DNA of 64,000 bases from Streptococcus thermophilus (GCA_900618065.1 UYIL01000003.1:1922001-1986000); one strand, 5' to 3'. Positions 44,136 through 52,778 are shown, numbered from the stretch's first letter. The notes: a model not told the origin generated them from the sequence alone. Numbers and translations are program-made.

Positions 44136-45540
44136 GGGTTAAGTAGCAGAATGTGTGTCTGATTTTCGGTATATCTGCTGTTCAGACCGTGTATATCGGG
44201 CTTGAATAGGGTTTGGATCCTTATTCGGGCCCGTTTTTCGTTCAATCCACCGGAATGGCACCTGCATGTGCTAGTGGGGTGTTGGTGTTCTTTCCTGGTG
44301 ACACCAAACAGACCACGATGCCCCTCATGTCATGGGGAAACGAAGAAAAATGGCACCACCTCCAAAGGCTCAACCAGATGGCGGTGCAAACAGTGCGGAG
44401 CCACCTTCACACGCCGGCGCACCGATCAGACCCACGCCCGGGATTTCACAGCGTTCCATGCCTATGTCACTGGCACCGCGTCGTTGGCTGACATAGCCAG
44501 GCACACAGGGGTCAGCAGGTCGACCTTGGACCGCCGGTTTGAACCATTTTGGCTGATCAATGTCCCCAATACCCCGGATCCGCACCGGGTCTACGACCAG
44601 ATCTTCATCGACGGCACCTACACCGACGCCGGCTGTCTGCTCGTCGCCGCCAGCTGCGACCACGTCATTGCCTGGCACTGGGCTCAACGCGAATCAGCCC
44701 ACGCCTACACCCAACTACTTAACGGCATCGCCGAACCGTTGTGCGTTGTTCTCGACGGTGGGCAAGGCGCCTACTCCGCGATCAAAGCATGCTGGCCAGG
44801 AGCGCTGATCCAGCGCTGCCTCGTTCATGCCCAACGGGTTATCCGCCGCTACACCACATCCAGGCCCCGAACCGACGCCGGCAAAGCCATCTACGCCCTA
44901 GCGCTGAAGCTGACGAAGGTCACCAACCTGGACCAAGCCCGGGAATGGACGCTACGCCTGCACGACTTCGGGCAGGTCTACAAGGCTTTCCTGAACGAGA
45001 AAACACCCGTGCCGAAAGAGCGCCGCACGCTCAACCACCAATGGGAATTCACCCACCTGCGAGTACGCAAGGCCTACAACTCGCTGCTGCACCTATCACG
45101 CAACAACTGGCTGTTCACCTATCTCCAACCCCCACCAGGAGCACTGGACCCGGCCCGGTGGGCAGCGACCACCAACAGTCTTGAAGGCGGTGTCAACGCC
45201 CAGCTCAAACGCATCGCTGACGCCCACCGCGGTAGATCAGGAGAGCGGCAGCGCAAGATGCTCGAGTGGTACCTGCACTCGAAAACGCATCTGCCTGACG
45301 ACCCGTTAAAGATCGCCAGGCAGTGCGGTTTCGGACAAGATCAACTCGCCAAAGTTCCCGACCTTGTCTCAGAAGACCGAAACACAGCCGACCACCAAAC
45401 GGGCCGACCAGCCTTCTACGACAACGCTATCCCAACCGACTACTCACACTCGATAGGAATCAGAAAAGGGCCCCTCAAATAACAGAAAGTGTGCCCCACC
45501 GGCGACACGCCGACCGGACACACTTTTTGCTACTTAACCC
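44136..45540 (+). mobile_element. IS1249-like (IS256-type) element E1, intact, 1405 bp
   Basis: Inverted ends GGGTTAAGTAGCAGAATGTG (left) and the complement of CTTTTTGCTACTTAACCC (right). Left flank is CAAAAGAA (44128-44135); the right flank (45541 on) does not repeat it. The missing partner is found, reversed, beside element E2. The one gene encodes an intact transposase. Confidence 0.9.
44298..45482 (+). CDS. IS1249-family transposase (E1)
   Basis: 394 residues from GTG 44298, matching the 393-residue length of the related protein at 46342; a longer frame from 44202 extends upstream. N-terminal zinc ribbon (RCPSCHGETKKNG then RWRCKQCG), a helix-turn-helix (SLADIARHTGVSRSTLDRRF), and a DDE core with FIDGTYTDAG, VVLDGGQGAYSAI, RCLVHAQRV and a distal NSLEGG glutamate. 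Differs from the E2 copy by one visible residue (R/Q near the end). Confidence 0.9.
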   Translation: MTPNRPRCPSCHGETKKNGTTSKGSTRWRCKQCGATFTRRRTDQTHARDFTAFHAYVTGTASLADIARHTGVSRSTLDRRFEPFWLINVPNTPDPHRVYDQIFIDGTYTDAGCLLVAASCDHVIAWHWAQRESAHAYTQLLNGIAEPLCVVLDGGQGAYSAIKACWPGALIQRCLVHAQRVIRRYTTSRPRTDAGKAIYALALKLTKVTNLDQAREWTLRLHDFGQVYKAFLNEKTPVPKERRTLNHQWEFTHLRVRKAYNSLLHLSRNNWLFTYLQPPPGALDPARWAATTNSLEGGVNAQLKRIADAHRGRSGERQRKMLEWYLHSKTHLPDDPLKIARQCGFGQDQLAKVPDLVSEDRNTADHQTGRPAFYDNAIPTDYSHSIGIRKGPLK

Positions 45541-45619
45541 TCCCCGGTTGCCCAATGGTAACGGTGGGCGCTTCGACGTCGATTAAGAGTTTGAGAGCAA
45601 TATCAACTGGAGGGGAATC

Positions 45620-45805
45620 ATGGTTCGGATCATTCTCGGAATTGTTGCAACAATCCTGGCCCTATGGGTGTGGATCATCATCGACGCGAATCTCGGCATT
45701 GAGAACAACTTTGTGACTCTTATTGTCGCGGTTGCAATCGGGGCGGCGGTGTTCACGGCGGTCTACAACGTGGGTCGAAAGCCTAAGGGAGAAGTGGAGA
45801 CCTAG
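45620..45805 (+). CDS. Small two-helix membrane protein P2
   Basis: 61 residues. Two helices (about 3-22 and 30-49) separated by a loop containing LGIEN, then a basic/acidic tail GRKPKGEVET. TGGAGGGGAATC directly precedes the ATG, nearly the same leader as P3. Part of the segment inferred to have been inverted. Confidence 0.7.
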   Translation: MVRIILGIVATILALWVWIIIDANLGIENNFVTLIVAVAIGAAVFTAVYNVGRKPKGEVET

Positions 45806-45874
45806 GTTCGTGTAACGGAGGGGGTTTGCGGAGCAATTAACAAACGAAACTGATTACTCACATGGAGGGGAATT

Positions 45875-46063
45875 ATGGGTAAGAGAATCGCCGGCTTTTC
45901 TGTAGCGGTGGTTATCGCTATGGCGTGGGCAATTGTCTCCGCGCGGTACGGCGTTGAAAACCAAATTGTTTCGGCCATTGTCACCGTTGCTATGGGATTG
46001 GTTGTTTTTCTGGCGATCTTTTCCGTGGGCACCAACGGAAAGCCCCTGTTCAAAGAAAGTTAG
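45875..46063 (+). CDS. Small two-helix membrane protein P3
   Basis: 62 residues. Two helices (about 4-23 and 30-51) with the loop YGVENQ, ending NGKPLFKES. The leader TGGAGGGGAATTATG resembles that of P2. Lies 69 bases after P2 and 88 bases before a tRNA-Glu gene. Paralogue of P1 and P2; function unknown. Confidence 0.7.
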   Translation: MGKRIAGFSVAVVIAMAWAIVSARYGVENQIVSAIVTVAMGLVVFLAIFSVGTNGKPLFKES

Positions 46064-46097
46064 AAGCGAACGCTTAGCCGCTCGTTGACCTAGGGAT

Positions 46098-46127
46098 TTG
46101 GCGTTCGGCGCCATCACCATTTAGAGT
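46098..46127 (+). promoter_or_regulatory. Possible promoter of tRNA-Glu copy A
   Basis: TTGGCG (46098-46103) and TAGAGT (46122-46127) with an 18-base spacer, ending 24 bases before the tRNA. The fit is moderate only. Confidence 0.35.
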
Positions 46128-46151
46128 GAGCAAGTCGCAACAAGCGAGCGC

Positions 46152-46224
46152 GCCCCGTTCGTCTAGCGGCCTAGGACGTCGCCCTCTCACGGCGGTAACA
46201 CGGGTTCAAATCCCGTACGGGGTA
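46152..46224 (+). tRNA. tRNA-Glu (CTC), copy A
   Basis: 73 bases. Acceptor GCCCCGT with ACGGGGT (one G-U pair), anticodon CTC within CCCTCTCACGG, T loop TTCAAAT. No encoded CCA. Identical over its whole length to copy B at 52660-52732, which is in the other orientation. Confidence 0.95.
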
Positions 46225-46235
46225 CAAAGCTAAAA

Positions 46236-46274
46236 CCCTTTCATTCCATACCGGAGTGAAAGGGTTCTTCTTTT
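46236..46274 (+). terminator. Rho-independent terminator of tRNA-Glu copy A
   Basis: CCCTTTCATTCC (46236-46247) pairs with GGAGTGAAAGGG (46253-46264), followed by the T-rich tail 46265-46274. Element E2 begins just past the tail at 46276. A near-identical hairpin follows copy B. Confidence 0.8.
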
Positions 46275-46296
46275 GGGGTTAAGTAGCAAAAAGTGT

Positions 46297-47682
46297 GGGT
46301 TAAACGACAAAATGTGTGTCTGACTCCGGCGTGTCGCGGGGTTAGATGTGGCCTTTTTGGATGCCGATTGAGTGGGTGTATTCGGTGTCGATAGCGTTGT
46401 CGTAGAGGGCTGGTCGTCCGGTTTCGTGGTCGGCTTGGTTCTCGTTGTGGGTCAGGGTGGATACTTTGGCGAGTTGGTCCTGACCCCAGTTGGACTGCCT
46501 GGCGATTTCTACGGGATCGTCAGGCAGTTCCGTTTTCAGATATAGCCACCACTCCAGCATCCGGCGTTGGTGTTCCCCGCCTCTGCCGCGGTGGGTGCGG
46601 GCCAGCAGTTTCAGCTGGGCGTTGATGCCGCCTTCGAGGCTGTTGGTGGTGGATTTGATCCGGCTGACATCGAGCACACCGTCGGGTGGTTCGAGATAGA
46701 CGAACAGTAGGTTGTTTCGCCATAGGTGGTTGAGGCTGTTGTAGGCCTTGCGGGTGGGTTCGTGTGTCCACGACCAGGTGCGTTGCCGTGTGGCCGGGTC
46801 GGTTGTCCACGTTTTCTGGTTCATCCAGTCGCGGTAGACGTTGCCGTATTCGTGTAGCTGCGCACCCCATGCCGCGGCTTCATCCAGGGTGGTGATTGTG
46901 GTGAGGTTGAGTGCGAGTTGGTAGATCGCTCGTCCTGCATCGGTGCGTGGGCGTGAGGTGGTGTGTCGGCGTACCACGCGTTGGGCGTGGACGAGGCAGC
47001 GCTGCACTTTCGTTGTGGGCCAGCATGTTTTGATTGCGCTGGCGGCGCCTCGGCCGCCGTCGATCACCACCATCACTGGGGCAGGAATACGTTCGAGCAA
47101 CCTTTGGTAGTCGCGGGTCGTTTCGTGCAAACACCAGTGCCAGGCGATGACGTGATCCAAGGTGGCAGCCACGATAAGACACCCGCCGGCGGTGTAGGTG
47201 CCGTCAAGAAAGACCTGGTCGTAGACCCGTCCTTCGTGCCCGATCGTGGGATCAGGCACATCGACAAGCCAAAACGTTGCAAACCGGCGTTGCAGGGTGC
47301 GTGGGTCGCAGCCTGTTTTGAAAGCGGTGGTTTTCAGGCTGTCGCCTGTGGTGACGTGAGTGATGAAAGCGTCGAAGGCGGCGGCGTTGGTGATATCGGG
47401 CCGTCGTTTCGTGGCGGAGGCGCCGCAGATCTTGCACCGCCATCGGGTGCGGTTGGCGGAGGTTTTGCCGTTGCGCTTCATATCACCGCCGCACACGCGG
47501 CAGCGGGGTCGGTTCTTTGGCATTTACAAAGCCAACAACGCCCCTAGCACACGACGGTGGACTATCCCGGTATTTCCCGTCCCCGCGACAGATATATGCT
47601 GTCAAAGCAAATATTTTCCGGGTTACCGCAGATCACCACCGACGAATCGCTCCATCCGGACACACATTTTGTCGTTTAACCC
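46297..47682 (-). mobile_element. Second IS1249-like element, inserted near the left (46276) end of E2, 1386 bp
   Basis: Ends GGGTTAAACGACAAAATGTG and the complement of CACATTTTGTCGTTTAACCC. AAAAGTGT is repeated at 46289-46296 and 47683-47690 (8-bp target duplication). The ends resemble, but are distinct from, those of E1/E2. It carries an intact transposase gene. Confidence 0.92.
46342..47523 (-). CDS. IS1249-family transposase (inner element)
   Basis: 393 residues, intact. Zinc ribbon RCRVCGGDMKRNG/RWRCKICG, then the DDE core with FLDGTYTAGG, VVIDGGRGAASAI, CLVHAQRVVRRHT and TNSLEGGINAQ. Related to the E1/E2 transposase but clearly diverged, so a different element of the same family. Confidence 0.92.
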   Translation of the reverse strand: MPKNRPRCRVCGGDMKRNGKTSANRTRWRCKICGASATKRRPDITNAAAFDAFITHVTTGDSLKTTAFKTGCDPRTLQRRFATFWLVDVPDPTIGHEGRVYDQVFLDGTYTAGGCLIVAATLDHVIAWHWCLHETTRDYQRLLERIPAPVMVVIDGGRGAASAIKTCWPTTKVQRCLVHAQRVVRRHTTSRPRTDAGRAIYQLALNLTTITTLDEAAAWGAQLHEYGNVYRDWMNQKTWTTDPATRQRTWSWTHEPTRKAYNSLNHLWRNNLLFVYLEPPDGVLDVSRIKSTTNSLEGGINAQLKLLARTHRGRGGEHQRRMLEWWLYLKTELPDDPVEIARQSNWGQDQLAKVSTLTHNENQADHETGRPALYDNAIDTEYTHSIGIQKGHI

Positions 47683-47727
47683 AAAAGTGTGTCCGGTCGG
47701 CGTGTCGCCGGTGGGGCACACTTTCTG

Positions 47728-48776
47728 TTATTTGAGGGGCCCTTTTCTGATTCCTATCGAGTGTGAGTAGTCGGTTGGGATAGCGTTGTCGTAGAAGGCT
47801 GGTCGGCCCGTTTGGTGGTCGGCTGTGTTTTGGTCTTCTGAGACAAGGTCGGGAACTTTGGCGAGTTGATCTTGTCCGAAACCGCACTGCCTGGCGATCT
47901 TTAACGGGTCGTCAGGCAGATGCGTTTTCGAGTGCAGGTACCACTCGAGCATCTTGCGCTGCCGCTCTCCTGATCTACCGCGGTGGGCGTCAGCGATGCG
48001 TTTGAGCTGGGCGTTGACACCGCCTTCAAGACTGTTGGTGGTCGCTGCCCACCGGGCCGGGTCCAGTGCTCCTGGTGGGGGTTGGAGATAGGTGAACAGC
48101 CAGTTGTTGCGTGATAGGTGCAGCAGCGAGTTGTAGGCCTTGCGTACTCGCAGGTGGGTGAATTCCCATTGGTGGTTGAGCGTGCGGCGCTCTTTCGGCA
48201 CGGGTGTTTTCTCGTTCAGGAAAGCCTTGTAGACCTGCCCGAAGTCGTGCAGGCGTAGCGTCCATTCCCGGGCTTGGTCCAGGTTGGTGACCTTCGTCAG
48301 CTTCAGCGCTAGGGCGTAGATGGCTTTGCCGGCGTCGGTTCGGGGCCTGGATGTGGTGTAGCGGCGGATAACCCGTTGGGCATGAACGAGGCAGCGCTGG
48401 ATCAGCGCTCCTGGCCAGCATGCTTTGATCGCGGAGTAGGCGCCTTGCCCACCGTCGAGAACAACGCACAACGGTTCGGCGATGCCGTTAAGTAGTTGGG
48501 TGTAGGCGTGGGCTGATTCGCGTTGAGCCCAGTGCCAGGCAATGACGTGGTCGCAGCTGGCGGCGACGAGCAGACAGCCGGCGTCGGTGTAGGTGCCGTC
48601 GATGAAGATCTGGTCGTAGACCCGGTGCGGATCCGGGGTATTGGGGACATTGATCAGCCAAAATGGTTCAAACCGGCGGTCCAAGGTCGACCTGCTGACC
48701 CCTGTGTGCCTGGCTATGTCAGCCAACGACGCGGTGCCAGTGACATAGGCATGGAACGCTGTGAAATCCCGGGCGT
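47728..48776 (-). pseudogene. E2 transposase, 3' part, cut by the IS21-family element
   Basis: Carries codons for the DDE core from ARDFTAFHAYVTG to the end, nearly identical to the E1 transposase. The gene is broken at the GGCGT duplication (48772-48776); the first 46 codons or so lie beyond the insertion, at 52289-52429. It cannot make a full transposase. Confidence 0.9.
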
Positions 48777-49008
48777 TGTCAGCGCTCTTTGAAAAGTAGC
48801 CCAAAACGCTCCTCGAAAAGTAGCCCATCCGAAAAAGATTGGATGGGTGATTTCATTGGAGGAATGGGCGCAGATCCGGTACCTGCGCGGGCAGGGATTG
48901 TCGCTGAGGAAGATCGCCGACGAAGTCGGGTGCGCGAAAAAGACGGGCCCGGCCCCCGGAAAGTAGACACCGTGGGGGTGAAATTATTGGCTTTACTCTA
49001 GCGCATTG

Positions 49009-49893
49009 TTAGGAAGCGTGAGTTTCGTACTCAATGGGTGTGAGGTACTTGCACCAGGAATGCCTTCGGGTGGTGTTGTAGCGCGCACACCATGCGAAGA
49101 CGTCGCGCCGGCAGACTAGCTGATTGGAAAAGACTTTCTGGTCTTTGAGCACTTCTCGTTTCAACGCCGCGTTAAACGACTCCGCGAGTGAATTATCAGC
49201 GCTGCTGCCAACTGCTCCCATCGACTGGGTGACGTTGAGTCTTCGGCAGACAGCCTGAAACTGCGATGAGGTATACACGCTGCCATGATCTGAGTGGAAG
49301 ATCGCCCCGGAGAGACTGCCACGGGTACGGCGAGCATGCTCGAGCGCTTCTTCGACGAGGTCGGTGCGCATGTGGTCTGCGATCGCGAAGCCGACGAGCA
49401 TCCGCGAGTAGCAGTCAATCACAGAAGCCAGATACATATTCGACCCGTCTGCGATCGGCAGATAGGTAATATCGCCGACGAGGATCCTATTGGCAGCTGG
49501 CGCAGTGAAGTTACGCTTGACCAGGTCAGCGAATATAAAGCGATGACGCTCACGCTGCGTTGTCGTGACCTTACGTTTTTTCGTGTAGCCGCGCAGCTGA
49601 AGCTTCCTCATAATCCGGGCGATGCGCTTATGGTTGACCGGTCCGGTGCTACTGTACGCATCGTTGAAAGTCAGCTCGGCGGCAATGCGTTTTGCGCCGT
49701 AGAGCTGCCTCTTGTCGTCGAAGATGGCCTGGACCTTGGCTCCGAGTATGGCATCATCAACCAGTCTGCGGTGCCGCTGGGCGCTGCTAGCTTTCCATTT
49801 GTAGTAGGAGCTGCGGTTTAACCCGAGTACGGTGCACATCCGCTTGACCGAGTAATCGGTGCGGTGGTCATCAACGAACCGGAAGCGGATCAC
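49009..49893 (-). CDS. IS3-family transposase OrfB (copy 2)
   Basis: 294 residues, identical to the protein at 19809-20693. The integrase core and DDE residues are intact, so this copy appears active. It begins at GTG, overlapping the OrfA stop by 4 bases. Confidence 0.95.
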   Translation of the reverse strand: MIRFRFVDDHRTDYSVKRMCTVLGLNRSSYYKWKASSAQRHRRLVDDAILGAKVQAIFDDKRQLYGAKRIAAELTFNDAYSSTGPVNHKRIARIMRKLQLRGYTKKRKVTTTQRERHRFIFADLVKRNFTAPAANRILVGDITYLPIADGSNMYLASVIDCYSRMLVGFAIADHMRTDLVEEALEHARRTRGSLSGAIFHSDHGSVYTSSQFQAVCRRLNVTQSMGAVGSSADNSLAESFNAALKREVLKDQKVFSNQLVCRRDVFAWCARYNTTRRHSWCKYLTPIEYETHAS

Positions 49894-50201
49894 CAGTTCG
49901 TCTCTTCCATGAAATATTTGGCTGCCTTACGCAAAATATCGCGTTCTTCTTTCAGGCGGGCGTTTTCCTGTTGCAGCTGACGTAGCTTCTCAGCATCGGT
50001 CAGTTGCCTCGCACGATCAGCACGTAAGCCCGCTGAAAGCTGGGGTTTCGTGCCAGTTCCGTACTTATCAACCCATACGCGAAGCGTGGAGCGGTTGATC
50101 CCTAAATCAGCGGCCGCAGCGTTCAACGACACCTGTGGATCGTTCTCGTACATCGCGACCGCGTCGCGCTTGAACTGATCCGAATAAACCTTCCTAGGCA
50201 T
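49890..50201 (-). CDS. IS3-family transposase OrfA (copy 2)
   Basis: 103 residues, identical to the protein at 19501-19812. Helix-turn-helix plus leucine-rich coiled coil. Together with OrfB it forms a complete transposition unit. Confidence 0.94.
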   Translation of the reverse strand: MPRKVYSDQFKRDAVAMYENDPQVSLNAAAADLGINRSTLRVWVDKYGTGTKPQLSAGLRADRARQLTDAEKLRQLQQENARLKEERDILRKAAKYFMEETNW

Positions 50202-51426
50202 GGAGGTAGATTACCTTTCCCCGACTCAACACAGCCGGAATCAGAGGTGTCTACCAAACAGGGGTCAGGTCCGACCGTTGAGAAAGCTTTGGCATCAGAT
50301 TCGCCGCCGAGTTATAAGCCGCGTGAGCCTAAAGCAACCAGTTTTGATCCGTTTGAGCCGCGCGTTCGGGAACTGCTGGCGGAAACACCGCAGCTCAACG
50401 CTAAAGTGCTCGCCCAACGGGTGGGCTGGACTGGTTCTGATTCATGGTTCCGCAAACACATTGCCCGCATCCGGCCCGAGTATTTGCCCGCCGACCCGGT
50501 CGATACCCTCGTCCACGCCCCGGGGCGTGAGATCCAGTGCGATCTGACTTTCGCAGCAGGTGGGCTTCCTGATGCTGACGGGGTGTACCGGGCGCTGCCG
50601 GTGCTAGTGATGGCATCTGCGCATTCGCGTTTCGCCGCCGCTAGGGTACTGCCGACGCGGACTACTGATGATCTGGTTGCCGGGATGTGGCATGTCATAT
50701 CGAATAATTTCCAGGCAGTGCCCGACCGGCTCGTGTGGGACCACGAAGCAGGAATCGGAAAAGCCAGACTGTGTGAACCTGTCGCGGCCTTCGGCGGTGC
50801 GCTTGGATGCAAGATCATCCAGACTCCGCCTAGGGATCCTGAATCCAAAGGCATCGTTGAACGCACCAACGGGTACATAAAGCGCTCGTTCTTCCCCGGG
50901 CGACGCTTTAGCGATCCGGCTGATGTGCAAACCCAGCTCGACGAGTGGTTGTCCACCGTGGCTAACGAACGCATCCACGCCACGCTGAAAGCCAAGCCTG
51001 CGGACTTGTTCACCGCTGACAGGTCCGCGATGCGTCCTCTGCCGCCGTACCCGCCGGTATTTGGTGTTAGGCCGGCGGTGCGGTTGCCGCGCAACTACTA
51101 CATCACCGTCGACACCAACCAGTACAGCGTGGACCCGGCATTTATCGACCGTCTGGTCACTGTGCGCACCACGCTCGATGAGATCACAGTGACAGGCCCG
51201 GCCGGTGAGCCCGCCGCGAAACATATCCGCAGCTGGGCACAGCACCACATCATCACCGACCCGGCCCACGTGCACACCGCGCGCACAATGCGCCGCCAAC
51301 TCGCCGAACCTGGCGCCCACACCAGTACCGGCACTGATGTCGAAATCGCCGACTTGTCGATCTACGACGCCATCGCCTGACAACCCATTTGCTGTTTTAT
51401 ACCTCTTCAAGGAGACCGATTTTCCT

Positions 51427-52224
51427 ATGACCCGAACCAGCGCCCATGACACCTCAGCCACGATTCACCACTTGGCCCGCGAACTGAAAGCTCCACGCAT
51501 CGACAATGTCTACGCCACCATCGCCGAGCAAGCCCGCACCCAGTCCTGGACATTCGAGGAATACCTCGCCGCGGTTTTGTCCGTTGAAGCCACCGCACGG
51601 GCTGAATCGGGTGCACGTCTGCGCGTCAAACGCGCAGGATTCCCGGCGGTGAAAACCATCGCCGACTTCGACTTCACAGCCCAACCGGCAATCGACCGGG
51701 CCGAGATCGCCAGGCTTGAAACCGGGGCATGGGTCGCCACAGCTGAAAACGTCGTCCTACTTGGCCCGCCCGGAACCGGTAAAACCCACCTGGCTACAGC
51801 CCTGGGGATCACCGCGGCCCAGCAAGGCTACCGAGTGCTCTTCGACACCGCCGCCGGCTGGGTCAACACACTGACCCAAGCCCACAGCACAGGCAGACTT
51901 GAAGCGCTGCTCAAACGCCTCAACGGCTACCACCTGCTGATCATCGACGAACTCGGTTACATCCCTGTTGAAGCTGACGCGGCGAACCTGTTTTTCCAAC
52001 TCGTCTCAAGACGCTACGAGCACGGCTCCATCATCGTCACATCTAACCTAGCGTTTTCTCAATGGGCGCAATGCTTCGGAGACGTCACCGTGGCCACCGC
52101 CATGGTCGACCGCATAGTCCACCACGCCAAAATCTTCCAACACCGCGGAGTCAGCCACCGCATCAAAGGAAGAGAAATACCCGCCCCAACAACCAACGAA
52201 CCAGACCAACATCAGGCACAATAA
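51427..52224 (+). CDS. istB: IS21-family helper ATPase IstB
   Basis: 265 residues from ATG 51427, with AAGGAG ahead of it. Walker A GPPGTGKTH, Walker B LLIIDELGYI and the sensor region IIVTSNLAFSQW are intact. IstB is an AAA+ protein that regulates target choice and strand transfer by IstA. It is intact here although its partner gene is broken. Confidence 0.93.
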   Translation: MTRTSAHDTSATIHHLARELKAPRIDNVYATIAEQARTQSWTFEEYLAAVLSVEATARAESGARLRVKRAGFPAVKTIADFDFTAQPAIDRAEIARLETGAWVATAENVVLLGPPGTGKTHLATALGITAAQQGYRVLFDTAAGWVNTLTQAHSTGRLEALLKRLNGYHLLIIDELGYIPVEADAANLFFQLVSRRYEHGSIIVTSNLAFSQWAQCFGDVTVATAMVDRIVHHAKIFQHRGVSHRIKGREIPAPTTNEPDQHQAQ

Positions 52225-52288
52225 TTACGACCACACTGGGCTACTTTTCAAAGAGCGCCAGTGGGCTACTTTTCGGGGAGCACTCACA

Positions 52289-52429
52289 GGCGTGGGTCTG
52301 ATCGGTGCGCCGGCGTGTGAAGGTGGCTCCGCACTGTTTGCACCGCCATCTGGTTGAGCCTTTGGAGGTGGTGCCATTTTTCTTCGTTTCCCCATGACAT
52401 GAGGGGCATCGTGGTCTGTTTGGTGTCAC
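52289..52429 (-). pseudogene. E2 transposase, 5' part
   Basis: GTG 52429 begins TPNRPRCPSCHGETKKNG and the frame is intact up to the GGCGT duplication at 52289-52293, where the IS21-family element starts. The remaining codons are at 47728-48776. Confidence 0.88.
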
Positions 52430-52611
52430 CAGGAAAGAACACCAACACCCCACTAGCACATGCAGGTGCCATTCCGGTGGATTGAACGAAAAACGGGCCC
52501 GAATAAGGATCCAAACCCTATTCAAGCCCGATATACACGGTCTGAACAGCAGATATACCGAAAATCAGACACACATTCTGCTACTTAACCCTTTAACCCT
52601 ACTGAGACATA

Positions 52612-52648
52612 TAGAAAGACCCTTTCACTCCTGCGTGGAATGAAAGGG
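52612..52648 (-). terminator. Rho-independent terminator of tRNA-Glu copy B
   Basis: On the minus strand, CCCTTTCATTCC (52637-52648) pairs with GGAGTGAAAGGG (52620-52631), followed by TCTTTCTAT. It is nearly the same as the hairpin after copy A. Confidence 0.75.
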
Positions 52649-52659
52649 TTTTCTCGCTG

Positions 52660-52732
52660 TACCCCGTACGGGATTTGAACCCGTGTTACCGCCGTGAGAG
52701 GGCGACGTCCTAGGCCGCTAGACGAACGGGGC
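52660..52732 (-). tRNA. tRNA-Glu (CTC), copy B
   Basis: 73 bases, identical to copy A. Lies downstream of gltX and tRNA-Gln on the same strand, the likely original location. The upstream sequence differs from that of copy A, so only the tRNA and terminator are shared. Confidence 0.95.
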
Positions 52733-52778
52733 ATTCGGACTTTGCATCCTGCAGTCCGCTATCTAAAGCGCACCGCAG

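Larger units (their letters stand above)
48945..50272 (-). mobile_element. IS3-family insertion sequence, copy 2 (1328 bp), inside istA
   Basis: Same 1328-bp length and ends as copy 1 at 19430, opposite orientation. GAC is duplicated at 48942-48944 and 50273-50275. The youngest layer of the nest, because it interrupts the IS21 element that interrupts E2. Confidence 0.94.
48847..51380 (+). pseudogene. istA: istA transposase gene, split by an IS3-family element
   Basis: The 5' part (48847-48944) encodes a helix-turn-helix start, SLEEWAQIRYLRGQGLSLRK, and runs to KKT. The 3' part (50276-51380) continues VEKALASD in the same frame once the IS3 copy and one GAC are removed. The IstA integrase core includes CDLTF and DPESKGIVERTNG with the catalytic Glu. 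With the insertion present the IstA protein is truncated, so this copy should be immobile on its own. Confidence 0.9.
48777..52288 (+). mobile_element. IS21-family element in the E2 transposase gene (2181 bp without the IS3 insertion)
   Basis: Ends start TGTCAGCGCTCTTTGAAAAG on the left and, read inwards, TGTGAGTGCTCCCCGAAAAG on the right. GAAAAGTAGCCC occurs twice at each end, the multiple terminal repeats typical of this family. GGCGT is duplicated at 48772-48776 and 52289-52293. It contains istA, interrupted, and istB. Confidence 0.92.
46276..52591 (-). mobile_element. IS1249-like element E2, inverted copy of E1, holding three other elements
   Basis: Ends GGGTTAAGTAGCAAAAAGTG at 46276 and the complement of GGGTTAAGTAGCAGAATGTG at 52591. 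Removing the inner IS1249-type element with one 8-bp duplication (1394 bp) and the IS21 plus IS3 block with one 5-bp duplication (3517 bp) leaves 6316-1394-3517 = 1405 bp, the exact length of E1. Left flank TTCTTTTG is the reverse complement of the E1 left flank CAAAAGAA. Confidence 0.92.

Noticed and set aside
45541..45548. Target duplication for E1 on its right side
   Set aside because: TCCCCGGT does not match the left flank CAAAAGAA; the partner is beside E2, which led to the inversion model.
48789..49001. 70-codon open frame across the IS21/IS3 junction
   Set aside because: It crosses the insertion boundary and is out of frame with istA; the istA frame is the real one.
42394..52591. Genomic island or prophage by integration at tRNA genes
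   Set aside because: No integrase of the tyrosine or serine type, no att duplication of a tRNA 3' end, and no phage genes; the content is explained by insertion sequences and a local duplication.
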